DNA of 64,000 nucleotides. Origin: Streptomyces sp. TLI_171. GTDB lineage: Bacteria > Actinomycetota > Actinomycetes > Streptomycetales > Streptomycetaceae. The stretch is from assembly GCF_003610255.1 (NCBI RefSeq), contig NZ_RAPS01000001.1, forward strand, positions 806,001 to 870,000, in the 5' to 3' direction. The notes beneath the pieces were generated by a model, which did no database searches, was not told the DNA's origin, and worked only from the letters and a program-made list of their open reading frames with translations. Positions 51,140-60,216 of this stretch are shown one piece after another; positions within the stretch are counted from its first letter, which is position 1; every line of letters begins with the position of its first letter. Both the position numbers and the translations under genes were made by a program.

Positions 51140-51391
51140 TCACACCTCCCTGCCCTCGGGTGGCGGGGCGCCTGGCAGGAGTCGCCGCACCAGTTCCTCC
51201 TCCTGGCGGGCCGCGTCCTCCTCGCTGATCGTGCCGGCCTCCCGGGCGACCTGAATCTCCGTCAGCCGGCGGCGGATCACGGCCGGGTCGTTGAGCTCCC
51301 GCCAGGCCTGCTCGTACAGGCGTTCCGCCACCCAGGTGACCCCGCGGACGGGGGCCAGCGGCAGGGTGAGCAAGCCGGTGATCAGTCCCAT
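51140..51391 (-). CDS. gvpG: Gas vesicle protein GvpG
   Basis: 83 residues. Hallmarks are a hydrophobic start ([20 protein letters not shown]) then ELNDPAVIRRRLTEIQVARE and GTISEEDAARQEEELVRRLL. Overlaps the gvpF end by ten bases. GvpG is an assembly factor with a helical hairpin. Confidence 0.9.
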   Translation of the reverse strand: MGLITGLLTLPLAPVRGVTWVAERLYEQAWRELNDPAVIRRRLTEIQVAREAGTISEEDAARQEEELVRRLLPGAPPPEGREV

Positions 51392-52170
51392 GACCCGCGC
51401 CCCTGTGCGTCGACCAGCTGGGAGGCGAAGTCGTACGGGGCCAGCGGGCCGAGCAGCCGCAGGTCGATCCGCCCGTCCCAGGCGGCGCCGAGTCGTCCGG
51501 CGGCCTGCTCGAACTCGTCCCAGCGGTCGGCGGCCACCAGGAAGGAGACGCCGACCGGTTGGTCGGCCGCCACCTCCGTGCCGGCCGTCGCCACGGCCAG
51601 CGGTCCGAGGTCCGCCACCAGCTGGTCGGCGTCGGCACGGGCGCGGGCCAGGAGTTCGTCGGCGACGAGTTCGCCCAGTCTGATCTGCTGGTGACGGGAG
51701 GCGTCCTCGGGCAGCGCGGCGACCTGCTCGCGCAGCTCGGCGATGTCCGGCCGCTGCTCGACAATCTCCCGCAGCAGCCGGTCCTGCCGGTGGACGGCGC
51801 GGACGGTGAACTGCGCCAGGCCGGCGAGGTCCTCCAGTGCTGCCTGGAACCGCTGCTCCTGCGGGGCGAGCAGGTCGTCGGCGACGGCCGCCGGGTCGCG
51901 GACCACCGCGCCGAACCGGAACGGCAGGACGGGCGTGTGCCCGGCCGCCAGGGCGTCCAGCACCCGGGCGTGGCCGAGCAGGTCACCGGGGGTGCCGAGC
52001 GGCCGGGCCGGGTCGATGTCGCTGACCACCGCCGCGACCCCCCGGTGCCGTACCAGGGTCACCGGTGAGGGCGGGTCGCCGACTCCGGCGACGTTCTCCG
52101 GTTCGCGGGTGGAGGCGGGGACGACCCCGTAGACGTAGCAGGCGAACTCCTGCGCGTCAGCGGCACTCAT
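51382..52170 (-). CDS. gvpF: Gas vesicle protein GvpF (GvpF/L family)
   Basis: 262 residues. Family motifs: [60 protein letters not shown] and C-terminal [14 protein letters not shown]. This is the first of two GvpF/L proteins; it follows gvpA by ATGA overlap, the usual place for gvpF. Confidence 0.92.
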   Translation of the reverse strand: MSAADAQEFACYVYGVVPASTREPENVAGVGDPPSPVTLVRHRGVAAVVSDIDPARPLGTPGDLLGHARVLDALAAGHTPVLPFRFGAVVRDPAAVADDLLAPQEQRFQAALEDLAGLAQFTVRAVHRQDRLLREIVEQRPDIAELREQVAALPEDASRHQQIRLGELVADELLARARADADQLVADLGPLAVATAGTEVAADQPVGVSFLVAADRWDEFEQAAGRLGAAWDGRIDLRLLGPLAPYDFASQLVDAQGRGSWD

Positions 52171-52592
52171 CGGTCGTGCTCCTTCCGGGCTGCCCGCGGC
52201 CGCCGACGGGGCCGCTCCTCCGGCTGCTCGTCCTCCTCCTCGCCGTCGTCACCACCGATCAGGTCGGACACCTTGTCCTTCACGCCTTCGAGCGCGCCGC
52301 GCGTCTTGTGCCGGGCGCCGCCCTCGTTCAGGTCCTGCATCAACTCCGGCAGGCCTTCGCTCTTGTCCTGGGTGAGATCGAGCCGGTTCACCGCCTCGGC
52401 GAAGCGCAGGTAGGTGTCGACGCTCGCCACCACGATGCGCGCGTCGATCGTCAGCAGTTCGATGCCGACCAGCGAGACTCGCACGTAGATGTCGATGACC
52501 AGGCCCTTGTCCAGGATCAGGTCGATCACGTCCACCAGACCGCTGGAGGAGGGTCGGTCCATGTAACGCCCGGCGCGTGGGGCCACTGTCAC
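52167..52592 (-). CDS. gvpA: Gas vesicle structural protein GvpA
   Basis: 141 residues from the GTG at 52592, chosen because AGAGGTGAG precedes it; a GTG at 52601 overlaps the previous stop. The shell-protein core is at about 13-72: [40 protein letters not shown]. The C-terminal 65 residues are charged and Arg-rich at the end, longer than the roughly 70-residue GvpA of cyanobacteria but usual for Streptomyces. This is the main ribbed-wall protein. Confidence 0.92.
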   Translation of the reverse strand: MTVAPRAGRYMDRPSSSGLVDVIDLILDKGLVIDIYVRVSLVGIELLTIDARIVVASVDTYLRFAEAVNRLDLTQDKSEGLPELMQDLNEGGARHKTRGALEGVKDKVSDLIGGDDGEEEDEQPEERPRRRPRAARKEHDR

Positions 52593-52597
52593 CGGTC

Positions 52598-53725
52598 TCA
52601 CCTCTTCCGCGCGGGCGTGCGGCGGGAGCCGCGCTCGGCGGGCTCCTCCTCGTCGCTCGCGGGCTCGTCGTCGTACGCGTCGTCGGCGTCGTCCTCGTCC
52701 TCGTCCTCGTACGCGTCGTCGTCGTACTCCTCGTCGTCCTCCGGCTCGTCCTCCGCGTACTCGTCGTCCCCGGTGTCCTCGTCCGACTCCTCGTCCTCGT
52801 CCGGCTCCTCGTCCTCGTAGTCGCCCTCCTCGTCGTCCGGCTGCTCCTGGTCCTCGCCGTCCTCCGGTTCCTGCTCCTGCTGCTCCTCTTCGAGGGCGTC
52901 CTCGTGGGACCGGACCACCTCGCCGTCGCGGATCTCCCCGCGCCAGCCCTCGACGCTGTCGGGGTCGAGGACCGTCCGGGTCATCACGTGGCGCCGGAAG
53001 TGCTTCAACTCCAGTCGGACGCGCCGTCCTTGGGCCCGCCACAGATTGCCGGTCCGCTCGAACAGGCCCTGCGGGTGGTACTCGATCACGAGCAGGATCC
53101 GGGTCAGGTTGGGCGCGAGCTCGTGGAACGTCACCGTGCCGTCCGCGGAGCCCTTCTCGCCCTTGGACCGCCACGCGATCAGCTCGTCCGGGACCTGTTC
53201 GACGATGGTCGACTCCCAGGTGCGGTGCGAGAGGAAGATGCCGGCCTTCCAGGTCAGCTTCTGGTCCTCGGACTGGTCGACGTTCTCCAGCTTCTTGGTG
53301 TACTTCGGGAAGTCCTGGAACTGGGTCCACTGGTTGTAGGCGACCCGGACCGGGACTCCGACGTCGATCTGCTCCACGATGTTGGTGACCTTGGTGTCCT
53401 TGCCGCCGCCCTTGCCGCCCTTGCCGCTGCCTCCGCCCCGGCTGAACGCGCCGGTGACGGCCTGCTTGACGCCGGACGCGCCCGCCCCCAGTACGGCTTT
53501 GGCGATGGACGTCTTGCCTCCACCGCCGCCGTCACCACTGCCCCCGTCGGCCACGAACCCGACCAACCGCTCCGTGACCGCGCCGACCTTGTCGCTCGCC
53601 AGCTCGACCGCGTGGTCGCCCAGGGCCGACATCAGCTCGCGGGCCTGCTCCATCAGCCGCTCGGTCGGCAGCGCCTCCAGGACGCCGCCCTGCCCGGACC
53701 GGCCGTCCTCGGAACTCCTGGCCAT
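52598..53725 (-). CDS. SRPBCC (polyketide-cyclase-like) gas-vesicle-cluster protein
   Basis: 375 residues. A helical start (about 10-75) is followed by a Gly/Lys-rich stretch and a START/SRPBCC domain (about 120-265): [20 protein letters not shown], then [13 protein letters not shown] and [20 protein letters not shown]. The last 100 residues are almost only Asp and Glu. The domain is found in the Streptomyces gas-vesicle accessory protein usually called GvpZ, but the symbol is not certain. It directly precedes gvpA. Confidence 0.8.
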   Translation of the reverse strand: MARSSEDGRSGQGGVLEALPTERLMEQARELMSALGDHAVELASDKVGAVTERLVGFVADGGSGDGGGGGKTSIAKAVLGAGASGVKQAVTGAFSRGGGSGKGGKGGGKDTKVTNIVEQIDVGVPVRVAYNQWTQFQDFPKYTKKLENVDQSEDQKLTWKAGIFLSHRTWESTIVEQVPDELIAWRSKGEKGSADGTVTFHELAPNLTRILLVIEYHPQGLFERTGNLWRAQGRRVRLELKHFRRHVMTRTVLDPDSVEGWRGEIRDGEVVRSHEDALEEEQQEQEPEDGEDQEQPDDEEGDYEDEEPDEDEESDEDTGDDEYAEDEPEDDEEYDDDAYEDEDEDDADDAYDDEPASDEEEPAERGSRRTPARKR

Positions 53726-53731
53726 GGCCGA

Positions 53732-54508
53732 TCATCCCTTCTTCCGGCTCGACGTTCGGGTGCCGGTGCTCTTCCGGGCCGACGCCGTTCCGGTCGACTT
53801 CCGCGCGGAGGACGAGGACGCGGTCTTCTTCGCGGGGGTCCGCTTCGCCGGTGCCTTCTTCGCGGGAGCCTTGCTCGCGGTCTTCTTCGCGGGCGACGAG
53901 GAGGCCGACCGGGAACCACGGGATGCGGTACTGCTCTTGGCCGGCGATGCGCGTTTCGCCGTGGTGCCGGATCGGCTCGACCCGCTGCTGCGGGAGGCAC
54001 GGCGGCGCGGCGGCTCCTCCTCCGGCTCCTCCGGCTCCTCGGGCTCCTCGGGCTCCTCGTCCTCCTCCTCGTCCTCGCCGGCGGCTTCGGTGTCCTCGGT
54101 CTGCTCCGGCTCGCCGTCCTCCTCCTCGTACTCCTCCTCCGGCTCCTCGGCCTGCGAGTCCTGCGAGTCGTCCTCGCCCGAGTCCTCGCCGGAGTCCTCG
54201 TCGCGCGAGCTTCCGTCGCGCAGCGCGTCGGTGCGTTCCTGGAGGCGGTCGGTGAAGGCGCTCATCCGGTTGCTCGCGACCGCGACGGCCGCGTCCTTGC
54301 CGGCCTCGGTCAGGTTGCCCTTCACCTCGTCCGCCAAGCGGCGCAGTTGCGGTGACGACTCCATGAGCTGTCCGAGCAGAACGCCGGGATTGGCGCTGAG
54401 TTTCTTTCCTGCAGCCATGCCTGCCAGAGCCATTGCCCATCGCGCCTTGTGCCAGCGCCCGAGAAAGTAGCCCGCGACCACGGCGGCAGCCAACTTCGAG
54501 TTCTTCAT
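53732..54508 (-). CDS. Gas-vesicle-cluster protein with acidic and histone-like tails
   Basis: 258 residues from the ATG at 54508. Residues 1-105 contain a hydrophobic N-terminal helix (LAAAVVAGYFLGRWHKARWA) and a helical segment; residues 105-165 are Glu/Pro-Glu-Glu rich, and residues 170-258 are Lys/Ala/Pro/Ser-rich with AKKAPAKRTPAKK, like histone H1 tails. It is first in the gas-vesicle operon and may correspond to the actinobacterial GvpY, but the match is by position and shape only. Confidence 0.7.
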   Translation of the reverse strand: MKNSKLAAAVVAGYFLGRWHKARWAMALAGMAAGKKLSANPGVLLGQLMESSPQLRRLADEVKGNLTEAGKDAAVAVASNRMSAFTDRLQERTDALRDGSSRDEDSGEDSGEDDSQDSQAEEPEEEYEEEDGEPEQTEDTEAAGEDEEEDEEPEEPEEPEEPEEEPPRRRASRSSGSSRSGTTAKRASPAKSSTASRGSRSASSSPAKKTASKAPAKKAPAKRTPAKKTASSSSARKSTGTASARKSTGTRTSSRKKG

Positions 54509-54572
54509 GAGATGTCCTCGAAAAGGCGTGGGACCGGTTCTGGCGGCCGGCCCGCTATGACAGTCATCCCGC

Positions 54573-54597
54573 CTACCCGGCTTCGTGGTCGCCACAC
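54573..54597 (-). promoter_or_regulatory. SigB-type promoter of the gas-vesicle operon
   Basis: On the minus strand GTGT (54597-54594), 15 bases, GGGTAG (54578-54573). The start codon is 64 bases downstream. Confidence 0.45.
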
Positions 54598-54629
54598 GCG
54601 GCTCACCCCACTGACTTGGGCTGCGGGCA

Positions 54630-55907
54630 TCAGCTCCGGGCGAGGCAGCCGGTGGCGGCGGCGGTGAGGGCGGCGATGCCGGTGCGCAGGGTGGTGCCGA
54701 CGTTCGGGCGGAACTCGGGTGAGTGGTTGGCGGGGAGCGCGGCGAGTTTCCCGGCCGCTCCGGTGCCGGGCGCGGCGGCCCACTGTTCGGGGCCGACCGT
54801 GCCGAGCATCCAGTACGCGGTGCGGATGCCGGGCACGCCGTGCAGGTCGGCGCCGGCCGGGCCGAACAGCGGGAAGTCCTCGGTGGCGAGGGCCGGCGGC
54901 CAGTCCGCGACCCGGGCCGCCCCGAACAGCCGTTGATGGACCGTGCGCAGCTGCTCGGCGAGCTCGGGGTCGGGCAGGTTGACGCCGGAGCGGGAGAGTT
55001 CCTCGATCTCGGGCTCGCGGGGGCAGCCCGAGGCGGCGGCCTCGCCGCCGACGATCCGCCGCACGGCTGCCGCGGCCCGGTCCAGGGACGCCTCGGCGAA
55101 GCCGCGGACGGTGACCGTGAGGGTGGCCCGGTCGGGGACGACGTTGCCCGGGCCGGCGGCCTCCAGGGAGCCGACCGTGACCACCAGCTGCTCGGCGGGG
55201 GAAGTCTCCTGGGCGACGATCGACTGCAGTCGCAGCACCACCGCGGCGGCCGCCACCACCGGGTCGACCGCCAGGTGGGGCGCCCCGGCGTGCCCGCCCC
55301 GCCCGTGGATCACCACGCGCAGGGTGCGGCTGCCGGCCGTCACCGGGCCCCGCCCGTGGGCGACCATCCCGGCCGGCAGCGGCGCGGCGTGCTGGGCGAG
55401 GACCACCGACGGCGGGTCGAAGCGCCGGTAGAGGCCGTCGGCGAGCATGGCCCGCGCGCCCGACAGGGTCTCCTCGGCGGGCTGCCCGACCACCAGCACC
55501 GTGCCGCGCCAGGCCGCCCTGGTAGCGGCCAGCGCGGCGGCGGCCCCGGCGGCGCATGCCAGGTGGACGTCGTGGCCGCAGGCGTGCATCACCGGGACCT
55601 GCCGCCCGTCGGCGGTGACGCCCGTGGCGGTGCTGGCGTACGGCAGGCCGGTGCGCTCGGCCACCGGGAGCGCGTCCAGTTCGGCGCGGAGCATCACCAC
55701 CGGTCCGGGGCCGTTGGGCAGGACGGCGGCGACGCCGTGGCCGCCGATGCCCCGGGTGACCCGGTAGCCGGCGTCGGCGAGCGGTGCGGCGAACCGGGCC
55801 GCGGTGCGCTCCTCCGCGCCGGACAGTTCGGGGTGGCGGTGCAGGTCGAGGTAGAGCTCGGCGGCCCGGGCGAGCTCCGCGGGGGTCGGCACGGCGGGGG
55901 CGGTCAT
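54630..55907 (-). CDS. M20-family amidohydrolase/peptidase
   Basis: 425 residues. Metal and catalytic motifs: LHRHPELSGAEERTA, MHACGHDVHLACAAG, GQPAEETLSGARAML and a C-terminal LPANHSPEF. A dimerisation domain (about 180-290) starts with VVIHGRGGHAGAPHLAVDP. Relatives are N-acyl amino acid or hippurate amidohydrolases. It starts 217 bases from the divergent RiPP precursor gene; it could process the leader or resistance substrate, but may be unrelated. Confidence 0.87.
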   Translation of the reverse strand: MTAPAVPTPAELARAAELYLDLHRHPELSGAEERTAARFAAPLADAGYRVTRGIGGHGVAAVLPNGPGPVVMLRAELDALPVAERTGLPYASTATGVTADGRQVPVMHACGHDVHLACAAGAAAALAATRAAWRGTVLVVGQPAEETLSGARAMLADGLYRRFDPPSVVLAQHAAPLPAGMVAHGRGPVTAGSRTLRVVIHGRGGHAGAPHLAVDPVVAAAAVVLRLQSIVAQETSPAEQLVVTVGSLEAAGPGNVVPDRATLTVTVRGFAEASLDRAAAAVRRIVGGEAAASGCPREPEIEELSRSGVNLPDPELAEQLRTVHQRLFGAARVADWPPALATEDFPLFGPAGADLHGVPGIRTAYWMLGTVGPEQWAAAPGTGAAGKLAALPANHSPEFRPNVGTTLRTGIAALTAAATGCLARS

Positions 55908-56124
55908 CGGGCGGGCTCCTTCGGCGGCGCGTCGGGTCTTCGGCGACGCGGTGCGGGTCGGGTGGTCAGTGGGTTGTCAGTGCGGTGCGCCCCGTGCCGC
56001 CAGCGGCAGTCGATAGAACTGTCGTGTGAGCGAGGGGAGTTCTTTCGAACCCCACCCGCTCCGCCTGCCGCCGGTCCGGCCGTCGTGGCCGGGTCGCCCG
56101 TCCCGCACCGAAAGGAGAAGTGCC

Positions 56125-56298
56125 ATGGCCGACACTTCGCTCGCGTCGCTCGCCGAGGAGATCCTGAACCTCGAGTCCGAGACCTTCGAGATCAGCGACT
56201 ACTCGGACACCAGCGAGGTCATGCTGGGCTCGTCCACCAGCTGCTCGAGCACCAGCACCTGCTCCAGCACGACCAGCACCACCAGCTGCACCGCCTGA
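56125..56298 (+). CDS. Thiazolylpeptide/TOMM-type RiPP precursor peptide
   Basis: 57 residues from the ATG at 56125 (AAAGGAGAAG upstream). An acidic leader (residues 1-35, with LAEEILNLESETFEISDYSD) ends in VMLG. The predicted core (36-57) contains only Ser (10), Thr (8), Cys (3, at 40, 46 and 55) and a final Ala. This matches the family annotated as thiazolylpeptide-type bacteriocin precursor. The gene points toward the end of the convergent modification operon and is followed by a very strong hairpin. Azoles from Cys and dehydro-residues from Ser/Thr are expected; the exact structure is not predictable. Confidence 0.85.
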   Translation: MADTSLASLAEEILNLESETFEISDYSDTSEVMLGSSTSCSSTSTCSSTTSTTSCTA

Positions 56299-56312
56299 TC
56301 CGGCGACCGCTC

Positions 56313-56354
56313 GACCGGTGGCCCCCCGTCCTCGCGGACGGGGGGCCACCGGTC
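56313..56354. terminator. Terminator between precursor and YcaO genes
   Basis: A perfect 19-base-pair stem (56313-56331 and 56336-56354) with a TCGC loop, 14 bases after the precursor stop. It serves both convergent units. Confidence 0.9.
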
Positions 56355-56436
56355 GTTCCCGAACGTGCCCGGCGGTGCTCCGGTGCGGCGAGCGGCCGGC
56401 GGCGGCTTGAGTGAACGGCCGCCGGCCGCACGGCGG

Positions 56437-58359
56437 TTACGGGAACGGGTGCGGGACGCGGCGGATCTCGTCCTCGGCCAGATCGGTGGCCCGCAGGCCG
56501 CCGCGGCGCAGCGCGGTGCGCAGCCGGGGCAGTTCTAGGGCGCGTTGGCGGGTCCAGCCGAAGTCGATGGGCAGCAGGCCGGGCACCAGGGTGGCGACGG
56601 TGTGCAGGCCGAGCCGGCGCTGCTCGGGGGTGGTCTGGTCGACGACGATGACGTCGTGCCCGGCACCGGTCAACCGGTCGCGGCAGTACAGCAGTTCGTC
56701 GAGCAGGTCGGTGCCGCGCGGGCACTGCTCGGCCCAGTCGGCGTAGAGCTCGGCGACGGGGCGGGCGGGTGCGGCGGGCTCCAGGTAGCTGCGGGCGTGG
56801 CGGGCCATCTGCGGCAGACCGAACAGGGCGGCGTGATCGGGGAGTCGGCGGACCAGGTCGAAGTCCTCGGCCATCGCGGCGAGTTCGGCGGGCCGTTCGC
56901 GCACCTGGCCGGGCAGGTGCGGGATGTAGGTGAGGATCTCGGAGACCGCGGATTCGACGGTCTCCTCGGGGTCGAACCCGGCGGCGGCGGCGAAGGCGAG
57001 CGTGCCGGCGCCCCCGTCGCGGCGCACGGCGAGAGCGGTGACCACGGGGACGGCGAGGTCGATCCGGTTGTCGTAGGCGTGCACGTCGTAGCCGAGCAGC
57101 CGGGCCCGGTCGAGCATGGCGCGCAGGGCGGGTGCGGTGCTGGCGGACAGGTCGATCTCGGGCAGCGGGGCGTTGCCGTACCAGCCGAGCAGGAAGGCGT
57201 CCCGCTCGATCAGTTCGAGCAGGCCGAACAGGATCGCCTCTTCGAGGCAGCTGCCGATGGCGCAGCCGTTGGAGCATTCGAAGACGAAGTTGTCGGCGGC
57301 GACGCCGGCGCTGTAGTGGACGAGCCGGGCGGGGACCAGGATCGGCGCCTGGTCGCGCAGGGACCAGCCCTGCACCCAGGGGATGGGCCGGTCCGGGTCG
57401 AACGGGCCGAGCATCGGGTCCTCGGCGTAGGTGCGGGGCGCGTACGTTCCGCACGCGCGCGGGTCGAGGGCGGCGGCGCCGAGGTGGTGGTAGGAGTCGG
57501 TCAACAGCGGTGCGGGGCTTCGGCGGTGGGTTCCGGCGTAGCGTTCCAGGCCTTCCAGGAAGGCGAGCGAGCGGCTGGCCCGGAAGGAGTTGGCCTGGCC
57601 GCTCCAGGTGACGTCGCTGAGTCCGGCGTAGCCGCGCATGAAGACCGTGCCGGCGACCGGCGCGGTGGTCGGTGACACGACGTCGGACCAGGTGCCGGCG
57701 CCGAGCACCCCGCAGACCGGGTTGGCGAGCGCGGCCTCGGGCAGCCGGTAGGAGTCCGCGGCGCGCAGGCGGCGCCGGTCGGGGGCGGGCTTGGGCCGCG
57801 ACACCAGGGGCAGGACGGCGCGGCCGGCCGGCTCCTCGGGGTGCTCGGCGGCGCAGGACGGGCAGAGCGGTTCGGCGAGCAGCGGGACGGTCTGCACCCG
57901 CAGGGTCTCCAGATCCAGCCGGGAGACCCGGGGCAGCCCGTCCTGGTGCCCGGCGGCGTCGGCGGTGAGCCGGTGCAGGGCCCAGACCGCGTCGACGGCG
58001 TGGTCGGGCAGCGGCGGCAGGCCGGGGCCGGCCAGGGTGGCGGCGTCGCCGGTCTCCAGGGCGTCGCGTTCGGTGCGGCTGCGCAGCCGCTGCCAGCGCA
58101 TGGCCAGGCAGGTTCCGCAGGTCGGCGGGGTGTCCGGGCCGCCGCCCCAGGGGCCGATCAGGACGGTCTGGGCGGTGAGGTGGACGGTGGCCCGGGCCCG
58201 CCGGCGGGCGGCGTCGGCGGGCTCCGGCCGCAGCAGGTCGGTGCCGCCGAGGACGGCCACCAGGGGCGCGGGGATGGAGTCGGCGGCGGCGCGTTCGGCG
58301 AGTTGACGCTCCATCCGGTCCCTGGCGGCCTCGAAGGCGGCGGTGGCGGGGCTGGTCAT
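56437..58359 (-). CDS. YcaO-domain azoline-forming cyclodehydratase
   Basis: 640 residues. The N-terminal 210 form a partner-like region with two Cys pairs (Cys81/Cys84 in CGTC; Cys166/Cys169 in CPSC) that probably bind zinc. The YcaO domain (about 225-635) has ATP/Mg motifs FLEGLERYAG (Glu269, Glu272) and EAILFGLLELIERDAF, and the protein ends in RRVPHPFP, the PxPxP tail typical of azoline-forming YcaO enzymes. It would convert core Cys to thiazolines. No ThiF-like leader-binding partner or flavin dehydrogenase is inside the window. The ATG follows CGGAGG. Confidence 0.9.
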   Translation of the reverse strand: MTSPATAAFEAARDRMERQLAERAAADSIPAPLVAVLGGTDLLRPEPADAARRRARATVHLTAQTVLIGPWGGGPDTPPTCGTCLAMRWQRLRSRTERDALETGDAATLAGPGLPPLPDHAVDAVWALHRLTADAAGHQDGLPRVSRLDLETLRVQTVPLLAEPLCPSCAAEHPEEPAGRAVLPLVSRPKPAPDRRRLRAADSYRLPEAALANPVCGVLGAGTWSDVVSPTTAPVAGTVFMRGYAGLSDVTWSGQANSFRASRSLAFLEGLERYAGTHRRSPAPLLTDSYHHLGAAALDPRACGTYAPRTYAEDPMLGPFDPDRPIPWVQGWSLRDQAPILVPARLVHYSAGVAADNFVFECSNGCAIGSCLEEAILFGLLELIERDAFLLGWYGNAPLPEIDLSASTAPALRAMLDRARLLGYDVHAYDNRIDLAVPVVTALAVRRDGGAGTLAFAAAAGFDPEETVESAVSEILTYIPHLPGQVRERPAELAAMAEDFDLVRRLPDHAALFGLPQMARHARSYLEPAAPARPVAELYADWAEQCPRGTDLLDELLYCRDRLTGAGHDVIVVDQTTPEQRRLGLHTVATLVPGLLPIDFGWTRQRALELPRLRTALRRGGLRATDLAEDEIRRVPHPFP

Positions 58360-58461
58360 CTGGTGCCTCCGGGAGGGTCCCGGCTCACGGCGACCGGGGA
58401 CGGTTCGGGATGCCCGCCGCTCGACGGGCCTGACGGGGCGTCACACTGCTTGGTCTGCTGG

Positions 58462-59211
58462 TCAGTTGCGGTTGCTCCAGCGGAACGTCCGGGCGGCGAT
58501 CAGGGCGAGGACGACGGTGAAGCCGGCCAGTGCGGCGCAGTCCAGGAACGGGAGCAGGTCTCCGCCGCGGCCGCCGACGGCGTCGGTGACGCCCTCGTCG
58601 AAGTAGCGCAGCGGCAGCGCCCGGGACAGGCCCTGCAGCCAGCCCGGCATCAGGTCGATCGGGTAGAACGCGCCGGACAGGAAGGCCATCGGCACCATCA
58701 CGCAGTTGGCGATCGCGGCCACCGCCTCGGAGGTGTTGGCGAGGGTGCCGACCACCAGGCCGAGGGCGGCGAACGCGGTGATCCCGAACAGCAGCACGGG
58801 CAGGGCGAGCGGCCAGGAGCCGGACAGGTGCAGGCCGAAGGCGGCCACGGCGACCACGGTGAACAGCAGCGCCTGCACCACTCCGGTGCCGAGCGCCACG
58901 GCGTAGCGTGCGCCGAGCACGGTGGGCAGCGGGGTGGGGGTGCGCCAGATCAGTCGCAGCAGGTCGTCGCGGCGCCAGTGCATCAGGGTGAAGGCGACGC
59001 CGAACAGGGCGGCGTTGCCGATGCCCCAGGAGAGCACGCCGGGGGCGATGTAGTTGATGTACGACAGGCCGCCGTCGACGGACTGTCCTTGGAACAGCGC
59101 CCCGAAGACGATCAGGAAGAGCAGCGGGAACGCGAAGGTGAAGATCACCGAGGTGCGGTCGCGCAGGTAGGCCAGGTAGCTGGCCCTGGTCACGGCGGTG
59201 TAGGCGTTCAC
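58462..59211 (-). CDS. ABC-2-type permease of the RiPP exporter
   Basis: 249 residues with six helices; family blocks RDRTSVIFTFAFPLLFLIVF and VMVPMAFLSGAFYPIDLMPG are clear. It starts 37 bases after the ATPase stop and is the expected membrane half of a two-component exporter. Its task is probably product export or self-immunity. Confidence 0.88.
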   Translation of the reverse strand: MNAYTAVTRASYLAYLRDRTSVIFTFAFPLLFLIVFGALFQGQSVDGGLSYINYIAPGVLSWGIGNAALFGVAFTLMHWRRDDLLRLIWRTPTPLPTVLGARYAVALGTGVVQALLFTVVAVAAFGLHLSGSWPLALPVLLFGITAFAALGLVVGTLANTSEAVAAIANCVMVPMAFLSGAFYPIDLMPGWLQGLSRALPLRYFDEGVTDAVGGRGGDLLPFLDCAALAGFTVVLALIAARTFRWSNRN

Positions 59212-59248
59212 GGTCGGCGCTCCGTTGCGGTGGGTCCGGGGTGGCCGT

Positions 59249-60175
59249 TCACGAGCGGGTCCCGGACGCGGTGAGTTCGAGGTAGGCGTCCTCGAGAGTG
59301 GCCGTGCGGGTGGTGATCTCCTCCAGGTCGACCAGGTCGGCGAGGGCCAGCAGCACCTGGTTGGCGGACCGGGTGGAGATCACCAGCTCGGCGCCTTCGA
59401 CGGTCACCTGGTCGACGCCGGCCAGCCGGAGGGCGTCCTCGGCGGCCAGCCGGTAGGCGGGGACGCGGAGCCGGGTCGGGGCGGCGAGCGACTTGATCAG
59501 GTGGCGGGGGGTGTCCACGGCGAGCACGGCGCCCCGGGCGAGGATCGCCACCCGGTCGCACAGCGCCTCGGCCTCGTCCAGGTGGTGGGTGGTGTAGACG
59601 ATGGTCCGCCCGTCGCCCTTGAGGGCGCGCAGCACCTCCCAGAGCGAGCGCCGGGCCGCCGGGTCGAGGGCCGCGGTCGGCTCGTCCAGGAAGATCAGTT
59701 CCGGTTCGTGGATGAGCGCGGTGGCCAGCGCCAGGCGCTGGCGCTGCCCGCCGGAGAGCTGGTCGACCCGGCGGCCGGCCTGGTCGCCGAGGTCGACCAG
59801 GTCGAGGGCGCGCCCGGCGGCGGCCACGTCCAGGCGGTAGAGCGCGGCGACGGTGCGCAGGTGCTCCGCGGCGGTCAGCCGGGTGAAGAACGCCGAGCTC
59901 TGGGTCTGGATGCCGAGGCGGCGCAGCAGCGCGGTGTTGCGCGGCCAGGGGCTCTCGCCGAGCACCGCGACGGTGCCCGCGTCCGGTGTCCGCAGGCCTT
60001 CCACGATCTCCACCAGGGTGGTCTTGCCCGCGCCGTTGGGGCCGAGGATGCCGAAGAACTCGCCCCGCTCCACGGTCAGTGACACTCCGTCGAGTGCCTG
60101 CACGTCGCCGTAGCGCTTGCGCACGCCGTCCAGTGCCACCGCCGCCGTGTCCGGGCGGCCGTCACCTGTGCTCAT
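59249..60175 (-). CDS. ABC exporter ATPase of the RiPP cluster
   Basis: 308 residues from the ATG at 60175 (GGAGAG upstream); an ATG at 60217 overlapping the previous stop (TGATG) is an alternative. Walker A GPNGAGKTT, signature LSGGQRQRLALA, Walker B LIFLDEPTAALDP and the H-loop YTTHHLDEAE are intact, with the DrrA/CcmA-type C-terminal extension. It pairs with the following permease. Confidence 0.9.
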   Translation of the reverse strand: MSTGDGRPDTAAVALDGVRKRYGDVQALDGVSLTVERGEFFGILGPNGAGKTTLVEIVEGLRTPDAGTVAVLGESPWPRNTALLRRLGIQTQSSAFFTRLTAAEHLRTVAALYRLDVAAAGRALDLVDLGDQAGRRVDQLSGGQRQRLALATALIHEPELIFLDEPTAALDPAARRSLWEVLRALKGDGRTIVYTTHHLDEAEALCDRVAILARGAVLAVDTPRHLIKSLAAPTRLRVPAYRLAAEDALRLAGVDQVTVEGAELVISTRSANQVLLALADLVDLEEITTRTATLEDAYLELTASGTRS

Positions 60176-60216
60176 CACTGCTCTCCGTCCCTGCCCGACC
60201 TTCGGACCTGCCGTCA

